Source: Comamonas avium (GTDB lineage Bacteria > Pseudomonadota > Gammaproteobacteria > Burkholderiales > Burkholderiaceae_C). Taken from it: a stretch of DNA of 64,000 bases. The stretch lies in the NCBI RefSeq assembly GCF_014836675.1, contig NZ_JACSQK010000001.1:304620-368619 (forward strand). Direction: 5' to 3'. The translations under genes and the position numbers were made by a program. Below are positions 57,558 to 64,000 of the stretch, piece after piece. Within the stretch, counting starts at the first letter, position 1; every line of letters begins with the position of its first letter. The notes under the pieces are model-generated. The model saw nothing but the letters and a program-made list of their open reading frames with translations, searched no databases and had not been told where the DNA came from.

Positions 57558-57632
57558 GGGCGGAGACGGTAGTCAATCCGGTTGCCGCGATTGATGTTTC
57601 TGTAACTAACAGCCTGACTGAAGGAGCTCACG

Positions 57633-58169
57633 ATGCGTCTTACTACCAAAGGCCGCTTTGCGGTCACAGCCATGATCGATTTGGCACTGCGCCAGAACAA
57701 CGGTCCTGTCACGTTGGCTGCTATCAGTCAGCGTCAGCAAATTTCCCTGTCTTACCTTGAGCAGCTGTTCGGTAAGCTGCGCCGCCACGAGTTGGTTGAA
57801 TCCACACGTGGTCCTGGAGGTGGTTATACCTTGGCACGCAAGGCTTCTGAAATCACTGTCGCAGACATCATTGTCTCGGTTGACGAGCCAATCGACGCTA
57901 CCCAGTGTGGCGGCAAGGAAAACTGCATGGGTGAAGCAGGTCGTTGCATGACCCACGAACTGTGGTCTGCACTGAATCAGCGCATGGTGGAGTTCTTGGA
58001 CTCTGTCACCCTGCAAAAGCTGGTGGATGAGCAACTGGCAAAGGGTATCCAGATCGAGGATAAGCCTGTTGTGCGTCGCGCCATCTCCACAGCTCCTGTG
58101 GTCAAGCCGATTCGTGTGAATGCGCCCAACTCAGTCTTTGCACTGGGCAACGTATTCGCCAAGTCTTGA
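57633..58169 (+). CDS. iscR: Fe-S cluster regulator IscR (Rrf2 family)
   Basis: This 178-aa regulator senses the cell's Fe-S state by binding a [2Fe-2S] cluster and represses the isc operon. The winged helix is MRLTTKGRFAVTAMIDLALR followed by ISQRQQISLSYLEQLFGKLR, and the three cluster cysteines stand in CGGKENCMGEAGRCMTHELW (about residues 92, 98, 104). A good ribosome site (AAGGAGCTCACG) precedes it. It is first in the isc operon, and autoregulation is expected. Confidence 0.96.
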   Translation: MRLTTKGRFAVTAMIDLALRQNNGPVTLAAISQRQQISLSYLEQLFGKLRRHELVESTRGPGGGYTLARKASEITVADIIVSVDEPIDATQCGGKENCMGEAGRCMTHELWSALNQRMVEFLDSVTLQKLVDEQLAKGIQIEDKPVVRRAISTAPVVKPIRVNAPNSVFALGNVFAKS

Positions 58170-58264
58170 GCGCATGAGTAGACCCGCCGAACGTATTCGG
58201 CAGGTGTTATGAGTTTTCAATAGGCAGCTTGGTGCTTGCCAGACAGATATCAGTAGAGCCAGCC

Positions 58265-59485
58265 ATGGACATGACCCCACATTTCCCCATCTATCTTGAC
58301 TACGGTGCAACAACGCCTTGCGATCCTCGCGTGGTGGATGCCATGATTCCGTGGTTGCGCGAGCACTTTGGTAATGCGGCTTCCCGCAGCCATGCTTGGG
58401 GCTGGGAGGCGGAAGAGGCTATTGAGAAGGCGCGCACACAAGTTGCAGACCTGATCGGCGCTGATCCCCGCGAGATCGTGTGGACCAGTGGTGCCACAGA
58501 ATCTGATAATTTGGCCATCAAGGGCGCTGCACACTTTTACCAAGGTAAAGGTAAGCACCTGATTACTGTCAAGACCGAGCATAAGGCAGTGCTGGACACC
58601 ATGCGCGAGCTGGAGCGTCAGGGTTTTGAGGTGACCTATCTGGATGTGCAAGAAAATGGCTTGCTCGATCTGGAAGTATTCAAGGCGGCTGTTCGTCCTG
58701 ACACTATCTTGGCCAGCGTGATGGCCGTTAATAACGAAACTGGTGTGATTCAGGATCTGAATGCCATTGGTGCCTTCTGCCGTGAAAAAGGCGTTATTTT
58801 CCACGTGGATGCTGCGCAGGCAACGGGCAAGATGCCTTTGGACATGTCCAGCATGCCGATTGACTTGATGAGCCTGGCCTCGCACAAGTCATACGGCCCC
58901 AAGGGGATTGGTGCGCTGTACGTGCGTCGTAAACCTCGTGTGCGTTTGGAAGCGCAGATGCATGGCGGTGGTCACGAGCGTGGTATGCGCTCTGGTACGT
59001 TGCCCACCCATCAAATTGTGGGTATGGGTGAGGCCTTCCGCATTGCCAAAGACGAGATGCAGCAGGACTACGCGCATGCACAACGCTTGCAGCAACGCTT
59101 GTTAGATGGTCTCAAAGACATCGAGCAAGTGTTTGTGAATGGTGATCTTGAGCACCGTGTGCCGCACAACCTGAATATCAGCTTCAACTATGTTGAAGGT
59201 GAGTCGCTCATCATGGGTATCAAAGGCTTGGCGGTTTCTTCGGGGTCTGCCTGTACATCGGCTAGCTTGGAACCTAGCTACGTATTGCGCGCCTTGGGCC
59301 GCAGCGATGAATTGGCACACAGTTCGCTGCGCATGACGATTGGCCGATTCACCACGGAAGAAGAGATCGATTACGCCATCTCGACGATTCGACAAAATGT
59401 GGCCAAGCTGCGTGAGTTGAGTCCTCTGTGGGAAATGTACAAAGATGGTATTGATCTGAGCACCATCCAGTGGGCTGAGCACTAA
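58265..59485 (+). CDS. iscS: Cysteine desulfurase IscS
   Basis: This 406-aa PLP enzyme takes sulfur from cysteine and hands it to IscU. Motifs: [34 protein letters not shown], the PLP-lysine in [15 protein letters not shown], and the active cysteine in [21 protein letters not shown] use the ATG at 58265; the frame is open from 58229 but family proteins begin just before PIYLDY. It lies 95 bases after iscR. Confidence 0.97.
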   Translation: MDMTPHFPIYLDYGATTPCDPRVVDAMIPWLREHFGNAASRSHAWGWEAEEAIEKARTQVADLIGADPREIVWTSGATESDNLAIKGAAHFYQGKGKHLITVKTEHKAVLDTMRELERQGFEVTYLDVQENGLLDLEVFKAAVRPDTILASVMAVNNETGVIQDLNAIGAFCREKGVIFHVDAAQATGKMPLDMSSMPIDLMSLASHKSYGPKGIGALYVRRKPRVRLEAQMHGGGHERGMRSGTLPTHQIVGMGEAFRIAKDEMQQDYAHAQRLQQRLLDGLKDIEQVFVNGDLEHRVPHNLNISFNYVEGESLIMGIKGLAVSSGSACTSASLEPSYVLRALGRSDELAHSSLRMTIGRFTTEEEIDYAISTIRQNVAKLRELSPLWEMYKDGIDLSTIQWAEH

Positions 59486-59529
59486 GCACACTGACGAACA
59501 GATTTTTTGAATTTGAAGAGGTAAACACC

Positions 59530-59931
59530 ATGGCTTACTCCGACAAGGTTATTGACCACTACGAAAACCCCCGCAACGTTGGCTCCTTCGAAAAGGGTGA
59601 CGACACGGTTGGTACCGGTATGGTTGGCGCTCCTGCTTGCGGTGACGTAATGAAGCTGCAAATCAAGGTCAATCCTGAGACTGGTGTGATCGAAGATGCA
59701 CGCTTTAAGACTTACGGCTGTGGCTCTGCGATCGCCTCTTCGTCTCTGGTGACTGAATGGGTCAAGGGCAAGACGCTGGATGAAGCAGCTGCGTTGAAAA
59801 ACAGTGTGATTGCTGAAGAGCTGGCTTTGCCTCCAGTGAAGGTGCATTGCTCCATCTTGGCTGAAGACGCAATCAAGGCGGCAGTGAATGACTACCGAGC
59901 CAAGCGCGGTGAAGCGGTTGTTGCTGAATAA
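59530..59931 (+). CDS. iscU: Fe-S scaffold protein IscU
   Basis: This 133-aa scaffold holds nascent [2Fe-2S] clusters. The three ligand cysteines are in [26 protein letters not shown] and [15 protein letters not shown]; the last carries the LPPVK motif read by HscA. The start is preceded by GAAGAGGTAAACACC. It follows iscS by 44 bases and precedes iscA by 2. Confidence 0.98.
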   Translation: MAYSDKVIDHYENPRNVGSFEKGDDTVGTGMVGAPACGDVMKLQIKVNPETGVIEDARFKTYGCGSAIASSSLVTEWVKGKTLDEAAALKNSVIAEELALPPVKVHCSILAEDAIKAAVNDYRAKRGEAVVAE

Positions 59932-59933
59932 AA

Positions 59934-60257
59934 ATGGCAATTACGCTCTCTGACGCAGCAGCGCGCCACGTGAATCGCTATTTGACGAAGCGTGGCAAGG
60001 GGGTTGGGGTTCGCTTGGGGGTAAAGACCACGGGCTGCTCAGGCCTTGCCTATAAGCTGGAATACGTGGATGAACAAGATCCGGATGACGTTGTCTTTGA
60101 AAGCAATGGCGTAAGGGTGATGATTGATCCAAAAAGTCTGGCGTACATCGACGGCACAGAACTGGATTTTGTGCGCGAAGGTCTGAACGAGGGTTTTAAA
60201 TTTCACAACCCGAATGAACGTGACCGTTGCGGTTGCGGTGAAAGCTTCCGCATTTAA
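59934..60257 (+). CDS. iscA: A-type Fe-S carrier IscA
   Basis: This 107-aa A-type carrier has its three conserved cysteines in [14 protein letters not shown] and the C-terminal RCGCGESF. It passes iron or clusters to target proteins. It starts 2 bases after the iscU stop, so it is translated with it. A terminator-like hairpin follows before hscB. Confidence 0.97.
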   Translation: MAITLSDAAARHVNRYLTKRGKGVGVRLGVKTTGCSGLAYKLEYVDEQDPDDVVFESNGVRVMIDPKSLAYIDGTELDFVREGLNEGFKFHNPNERDRCGCGESFRI

Positions 60258-60285
60258 TTGCTAACGGGCTAGAGCCTTTAAAACA
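60258..60285. repeat. Dispersed repeat fragment after iscA
   Basis: TTGCTAACGGGCTAGAGCCT followed by TTAAAA matches the right-hand half of the repeat family (compare GCGCTACGGGCCAAAA in ygiQ). It directly follows the iscA stop. Confidence 0.4.
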
Positions 60286-60286
60286 G

Positions 60287-60319
60287 AACCGCCAATGCTC
60301 CCGTGCTGGCGGTTTTTTA
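60287..60319 (+). terminator. Terminator-like hairpin between iscA and hscB
   Basis: AACCGCCA and TGGCGGTT form a perfect 8-bp stem with a 12-base loop, followed by TTTTTT. It divides the isc operon into iscRSUA and hscBA-fdx and rules out the ATG at 60295 as hscB start because that lies in the loop. Confidence 0.85.
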
Positions 60320-60324
60320 TTGAC

Positions 60325-60843
60325 ATGAATCTGCAGTCTGATGATTTTGAGTTGATGGGTTTGCCCAGGCAGTTTGCGCTGGATCGTGTGCTGCTGGATG
60401 AGCGCTGGAAAGCGCTGCAAAAACAGGCTCACCCCGATCGCTTTGCAGGTGAGGGTGGGGTGGCTCAGCGTGTGGCCATGCAATGGTCAGTGCGTATCAA
60501 TGAGGCATACCAGCGCCTTAAGCACCCCCTCAAGCGTGCAGCCTACCTGTGCGAGCTGTATGGCGTGCCGGTGCGTGCGGAGGACAACACGGCCATGCCT
60601 GCTGCATTTTTGATGCAGCAAATGGAGTGGCGCGAAGCGCTGGACGATGCGGTCAGCGAAGAGGGCATCAATTCTTTAGCGCTGGAGGTGGCATCAGCCA
60701 AGCGTGAGATGCTTGAAGAATGCGAGCAATTGTTGACATCTTCAGAGGGCGCTAAGGCGGCGGTTCAAACGGTGAGATCCCTCATGTTTGTTGAGCGCTT
60801 TGCGCAAGACATCGAACGTCGTCGCGAGCAACTGGAACAATAG
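60325..60843 (+). CDS. hscB: Fe-S co-chaperone HscB (J protein)
   Basis: This 172-aa J-domain protein stimulates the HscA ATPase and brings IscU to it. The J-domain has the HPD motif in [13 protein letters not shown] and an HscB-type core [20 protein letters not shown]. The C-terminal three-helix part begins about residue 85. The ATG at 60325 is chosen because the upstream codons overlap the terminator. Confidence 0.95.
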   Translation: MNLQSDDFELMGLPRQFALDRVLLDERWKALQKQAHPDRFAGEGGVAQRVAMQWSVRINEAYQRLKHPLKRAAYLCELYGVPVRAEDNTAMPAAFLMQQMEWREALDDAVSEEGINSLALEVASAKREMLEECEQLLTSSEGAKAAVQTVRSLMFVERFAQDIERRREQLEQ

Positions 60844-60916
60844 TTGGCTACATCGACCTGCAGCTTGTGCTCAGGGTATTGGGACGGAGTGCCGTTCATT
60901 CAGAGACAGATTTACC

Positions 60917-62788
60917 ATGGCTTTATTGCAAATTTCCGAACCCGGTCAATCGCCCAATCCGCACCAGCGTCGCATCGCGCTGGGTATTGATTTGGGAACA
61001 ACGCACTCCCTGGTAGCTGCTGTACGCAATGGTGTTGCAGAGTGTCTGCCGGATGATCAGGGTCGTATCTTGCTGCCTTCGGTAGTGCGCTATGCGCCTG
61101 AAGGCAAACGCCAGATTGGATATGACGCGCGCGTGCATGAAGTGGATGACGCTGCCAACACCATCGTGTCCGTCAAGCGCTTCATGGGGCGCAGTCTCTC
61201 TGACCTGGGTGATCAGGTGCAGCATTTGCCGTACGCATTGGCGCAGGTGGCCGAAAACGCAATGGTTGCGGTGCAAACCCGCGCAGGTCTTAAAAGTCCG
61301 GTAGAGATCAGTGCGGAAATTTTGGCCACTTTGCGCTACCGTGCAGAAGATACGTTTGACGACGATATTCACGGCGTTGTCATTACGGTGCCTGCATATT
61401 TTGATGATGCACAGCGCCAAGCTACCAAAGATGCAGCGCAATTGGCTGGACTGAATTTGCTGCGATTGATCAATGAACCAACCGCAGCAGCTATCGCCTA
61501 TGGTCTGGATAATGGCAGTGAAGGTATTTATGCTGTCTATGACCTGGGCGGAGGTACGTTTGATATTTCAATATTGCGGCTGACAAAGGGCGTCTTTGAG
61601 GTGATTGCAACCGGTGGTGATTCCGCCCTGGGCGGGGATGACTATGACGCAGCTTTGGGTCAATGGTTGCAGGAGCAGGCTGGCGTTGCTTTGGTGGCGG
61701 CAGAAGATCGAGCGGCGTTGCGGGTGGCTTCAAAAGCCTGCAAAGAGCGCCTGACGCAGGCTGCGAGTACGCGGTTTGTTGTGACTTTGCCAAGTGGCCC
61801 CACTATCGATCAGATGGTGTCGCGTGAAGACTTTGTGCAATCTACCGCTGCCTTGACAAAACGATCACTGCAGGCCGTGCGACGTGCATTGCGCGATGCA
61901 GATTTGGCGGTGAAAGACGTCAAGGGTGTCGTCATGGTGGGGGGAGCTACTCGCATGCCTCAGGTGCAGGATGCAGTGGCGCAGTTGTTTGGGCAGCCTC
62001 CCTTGACGAACTTGAATCCAGATGAAGTGGTGGCGCTGGGTGCATCGATTCAAGCCAACCAGCTGGCAGGCAATAATTCAGCCGGTGAGCTGCTGTTGCT
62101 GGACGTGATTCCGCTGTCATTGGGTGTTGAAACCATGGGCGGTTTGGTGGAGCGCATTATTTCGCGCAACGAAACCATTCCCACGGCACGTGCACAAAAC
62201 TTCACCACCTACAAAGATGGTCAAACCGCAATGGCAATCCATGTCGTGCAAGGTGAGCGTGACCTGGTGCAAGACTGCCGCAGCTTGGCACGCTTTGAGC
62301 TGCGCGGTATTCCTCCGATGGCGGCTGGTGCAGCCCGTATTCGCGTGAGCTTTACGGTGGATGCAGATGGCTTGCTTGCTGTGCATGCCAAAGAAGAAAT
62401 CAGTGGCGTTGAGGCGCAGGTGGATGTCAAACCATCTTATGGCTTGTCGGATGAGCAAGTTGCCCAGATGCTGCAGGACGGATTTAGTACAGCGCAAGAA
62501 GATATGAAAGCGCGTGCACTGGTTGAAGCCCGTGTGGATGCGGATCGCATGTTAATGGCAACGCAAAGTGCGCTGGATGCGGATGGAGATGTCCTGACAG
62601 CGCAGCAGCGTGACGACATTTTTGCGCTGATGCAAGCCTTGCGCCAAGCTGTAACTTCTGAGGACGCTGCGCACATTGAAGCTTCGACGCAGGCGCTGGC
62701 TAAGGGTACTGAGGCATTTGCTGCAGAGCGTATGAACCGCGGCATTCGTGAAGCCTTGGCGGGCAAGAGTATTCAATCTATTTCGTGA
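60917..62788 (+). CDS. hscA: Fe-S chaperone HscA (Hsp70 family)
   Basis: This 623-aa Hsp70-class chaperone is dedicated to cluster release from IscU. The ATPase domain includes [53 protein letters not shown] and [13 protein letters not shown]. The substrate domain begins near residue 395 ([20 protein letters not shown]). It lacks the long DnaK C-terminal tail, as HscA does. The start at 60917 (MALLQISE) is the family's usual one. Confidence 0.97.
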   Translation: MALLQISEPGQSPNPHQRRIALGIDLGTTHSLVAAVRNGVAECLPDDQGRILLPSVVRYAPEGKRQIGYDARVHEVDDAANTIVSVKRFMGRSLSDLGDQVQHLPYALAQVAENAMVAVQTRAGLKSPVEISAEILATLRYRAEDTFDDDIHGVVITVPAYFDDAQRQATKDAAQLAGLNLLRLINEPTAAAIAYGLDNGSEGIYAVYDLGGGTFDISILRLTKGVFEVIATGGDSALGGDDYDAALGQWLQEQAGVALVAAEDRAALRVASKACKERLTQAASTRFVVTLPSGPTIDQMVSREDFVQSTAALTKRSLQAVRRALRDADLAVKDVKGVVMVGGATRMPQVQDAVAQLFGQPPLTNLNPDEVVALGASIQANQLAGNNSAGELLLLDVIPLSLGVETMGGLVERIISRNETIPTARAQNFTTYKDGQTAMAIHVVQGERDLVQDCRSLARFELRGIPPMAAGAARIRVSFTVDADGLLAVHAKEEISGVEAQVDVKPSYGLSDEQVAQMLQDGFSTAQEDMKARALVEARVDADRMLMATQSALDADGDVLTAQQRDDIFALMQALRQAVTSEDAAHIEASTQALAKGTEAFAAERMNRGIREALAGKSIQSIS

Positions 62789-62800
62789 GCGATATAAAAC

Positions 62801-63139
62801 ATGGCTGTTATTAAAATTCTTCCCCACCCAGAATACTGCCCTGAAGGCAAGCAACTGGAAGTGCCTGCCGGCACTTCAATTTGTGAGGCACTGCTGGACA
62901 ACAATATCAAAATTGAACATGCATGTGACATGAGCTGTGCATGCACGACCTGTCATGTGATCGTGCGTGAAGGTTTTAACTCGCTCAATGCAGCAGAAGA
63001 AGAGGAAGAAGACTTGCTCGATCGTGCATGGGGCCTGGAGCCGCAATCGCGTTTGAGCTGCCAAGCCATCGTTGCTCAAAAAGATCTGGTGGTCGAAATT
63101 CCAAAGTACTCGATCAATCACGCTAAAGAAAATCACTGA
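62801..63139 (+). CDS. fdx: ISC-type [2Fe-2S] ferredoxin
   Basis: This 112-aa adrenodoxin-type ferredoxin supplies electrons for cluster assembly. Ligand cysteines are in HACDMSCACTTCHVIV and the last in RLSCQAIV. The acidic stretch EEEEEDLLDRA between them is typical of ISC ferredoxins. It follows hscA by 12 bases. No iscX gene follows; dnaQ starts 3 bases after. Confidence 0.97.
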   Translation: MAVIKILPHPEYCPEGKQLEVPAGTSICEALLDNNIKIEHACDMSCACTTCHVIVREGFNSLNAAEEEEEDLLDRAWGLEPQSRLSCQAIVAQKDLVVEIPKYSINHAKENH

Positions 63140-63142
63140 TCT

Positions 63143-63853
63143 ATGTCGCGTCTCATCGTTCTGGATACGGAAACAACAGGCTTGTCTGCTGAGGGTGGTG
63201 ATCGCATCATCGAGCTGGGCTGTGTAGAGCTGGTAAATCGCAAGCTCACTGGCAATAATTTGCACCTGTATTTCAATCCAGGGCGTGACAGCCACCCTGA
63301 TGCGCTGCGTGTGCACGGCTTGACCACTGCTTTTTTGAGTGACAAAGCCAAGTTTGCTGAAAAAGCGCAAGAAATTTTGGCTTATCTGCAGGGTGCAGAA
63401 CTCATTATTCACAACGCACCATTTGACGTGGGCTTTCTGAATAAGGAGTTTTCGCTTCTGGGGCTAAAGCCTTTGAGCCATTACGTGGATGGTGTGACCG
63501 ACACGCTGGCCATGGCCAAGGATCTGTTCCCAGGCAAGCGAAATTCTCTCGATGCGCTTTGCTCGCGCCTTGAGGTGGATAACAGCGGGCGAACGTTGCA
63601 CGGGGCTTTGCTGGATGCGGAGCTGCTTGCGGATGTCTACATCAATATGACGCGCGGGCAAAACGCTCTAGTCATGCCTGATGACGATGATGTCAGTGAG
63701 CAGCAATCGGGTGCAGATGTCCCGCAGGGCATTGATTTGCGTTCCATTCGCTTGCCTGTTTTGCAGGCGAATGAGCAGGAGCTTGTTGCTCACGAAGCGG
63801 CGCTCAGCGAGCTTGACAAGGCTTCTGGCGGCAAAACAATTTGGCGTATTTGA
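63143..63853 (+). CDS. dnaQ: DNA polymerase III epsilon subunit (proofreading exonuclease)
   Basis: This 236-aa 3'-5' exonuclease has ExoI VLDTETTGLSAEGGDRIIEL, ExoII in HNAPFDVGFLNKE and ExoIII-epsilon in LHGALLDAELLADVYINM, which make it a DnaQ-type DEDDh enzyme. The C-terminal part that binds the alpha subunit is present. It starts 3 bases after the fdx stop, so it may be cotranscribed with the hscBA-fdx unit. Confidence 0.96.
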   Translation: MSRLIVLDTETTGLSAEGGDRIIELGCVELVNRKLTGNNLHLYFNPGRDSHPDALRVHGLTTAFLSDKAKFAEKAQEILAYLQGAELIIHNAPFDVGFLNKEFSLLGLKPLSHYVDGVTDTLAMAKDLFPGKRNSLDALCSRLEVDNSGRTLHGALLDAELLADVYINMTRGQNALVMPDDDDVSEQQSGADVPQGIDLRSIRLPVLQANEQELVAHEAALSELDKASGGKTIWRI

Positions 63854-63907
63854 AAAAAGCATAAGTCAAGCTGTGCAATAATCTAAGTCTTGTCGAAATA
63901 CAGGCAA

Positions 63908-63982
63908 GGGTGATTAGCTCAGCGGTAGAGCACTGCCTTCACACGGCAGGGGTCACATGTTCGATCCATGTATCACCCACCA
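63908..63982 (+). tRNA. tRNA-Val (anticodon CAC)
   Basis: GGGTGAT and ATCACCC form the acceptor stem, the D-arm is AGCTCAGCGGTAGAGC, the anticodon stem-loop is CTGCC-TTCACAC-GGCAG giving CAC, and the T-arm has TTCGATC. CCA is encoded, 75 bases in all. A T-rich run follows at 63983. It lies 54 bases after dnaQ. Confidence 0.95.
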
Positions 63983-64000
63983 TTTTTAAGTCTGCAGCAA

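Noticed and set aside
57396..57632. IscR-binding boxes upstream of iscR
   Set aside because: No stretch fits the known type 1 or type 2 pattern well enough by eye, although autoregulation is likely.

Overview
The window reads as chromosomal DNA of a betaproteobacterium of the order Burkholderiales, most likely family Comamonadaceae (Comamonas-like). This is inferred from protein style, from the gene pairs smc-zipA-ligA and iscRSUA-hscBA-fdx, and from a dispersed palindromic repeat (core TAGCTGTTAACGC and variants) of a kind I associate with that family. No species was assigned by search. || Layout: (1) 1-2210: end of a methionine ABC permease, a TetR repressor, and a divergent FabF-like ketosynthase with two near-identical palindromic operators between them. 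(2) 2343-8665: a minus-strand cobalamin-uptake operon. A cobalamin riboswitch leads into a siderophore-type TonB receptor, then BtuF-, BtuC- and BtuD-like proteins and a CbiX-like/2Fe-2S ferredoxin fusion. (3) 8932-13687: a small decayed island next to selC, bounded by a 59-bp direct repeat that includes the 3' end of the tRNA-Sec gene. It holds an unknown 244-aa protein, two GNAT acetyltransferases, a VOC protein, a 44-aa membrane protein, an AlpA-like regulator, a DUF4406 protein and a broken P2-type terminase gene. (4) 13680-24463: a nearly complete selenium locus: tRNA-Sec (selC), selB, selA, fdhE, formate dehydrogenase gamma, beta and a selenocysteine-containing alpha subunit (in-frame TGA with a SECIS-like hairpin), and a divergent 2-selenouridine synthase. 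selD is not in the window. (5) 24494-28985: pirin, a retropepsin-like protease, a chemoreceptor, a trpB pseudogene and an SRPBCC protein. (6) 29433-35665: valine degradation (mmsB, isobutyryl-CoA dehydrogenase, mmsA) with small unrelated genes between, and a divergent LysR regulator. (7) 35804-55216: a CHASE-PAS-GGDEF-EAL protein, smc, zipA, ligA, a patatin, a YgiQ radical-SAM protein, a second GGDEF-EAL protein, a CoA-transferase and an aromatic aminotransferase. (8) 55335-63982: uvrB, the ISC iron-sulfur operon, dnaQ and tRNA-Val(CAC). || How it fits together: the selenium genes form a self-contained unit that makes and inserts Sec into the one visible selenoprotein, the formate dehydrogenase, whose Fe-S and heme subunits and maturation factor are encoded with it. 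The ISC operon supplies general Fe-S assembly. The B12 operon is under cobalamin control. The selC island appears to be a degraded integrated element; I see no integrase in it. The least explained items are the degenerate CbiX-ferredoxin fusion, the unknown island protein, and a dispersed repeat translated within ygiQ.
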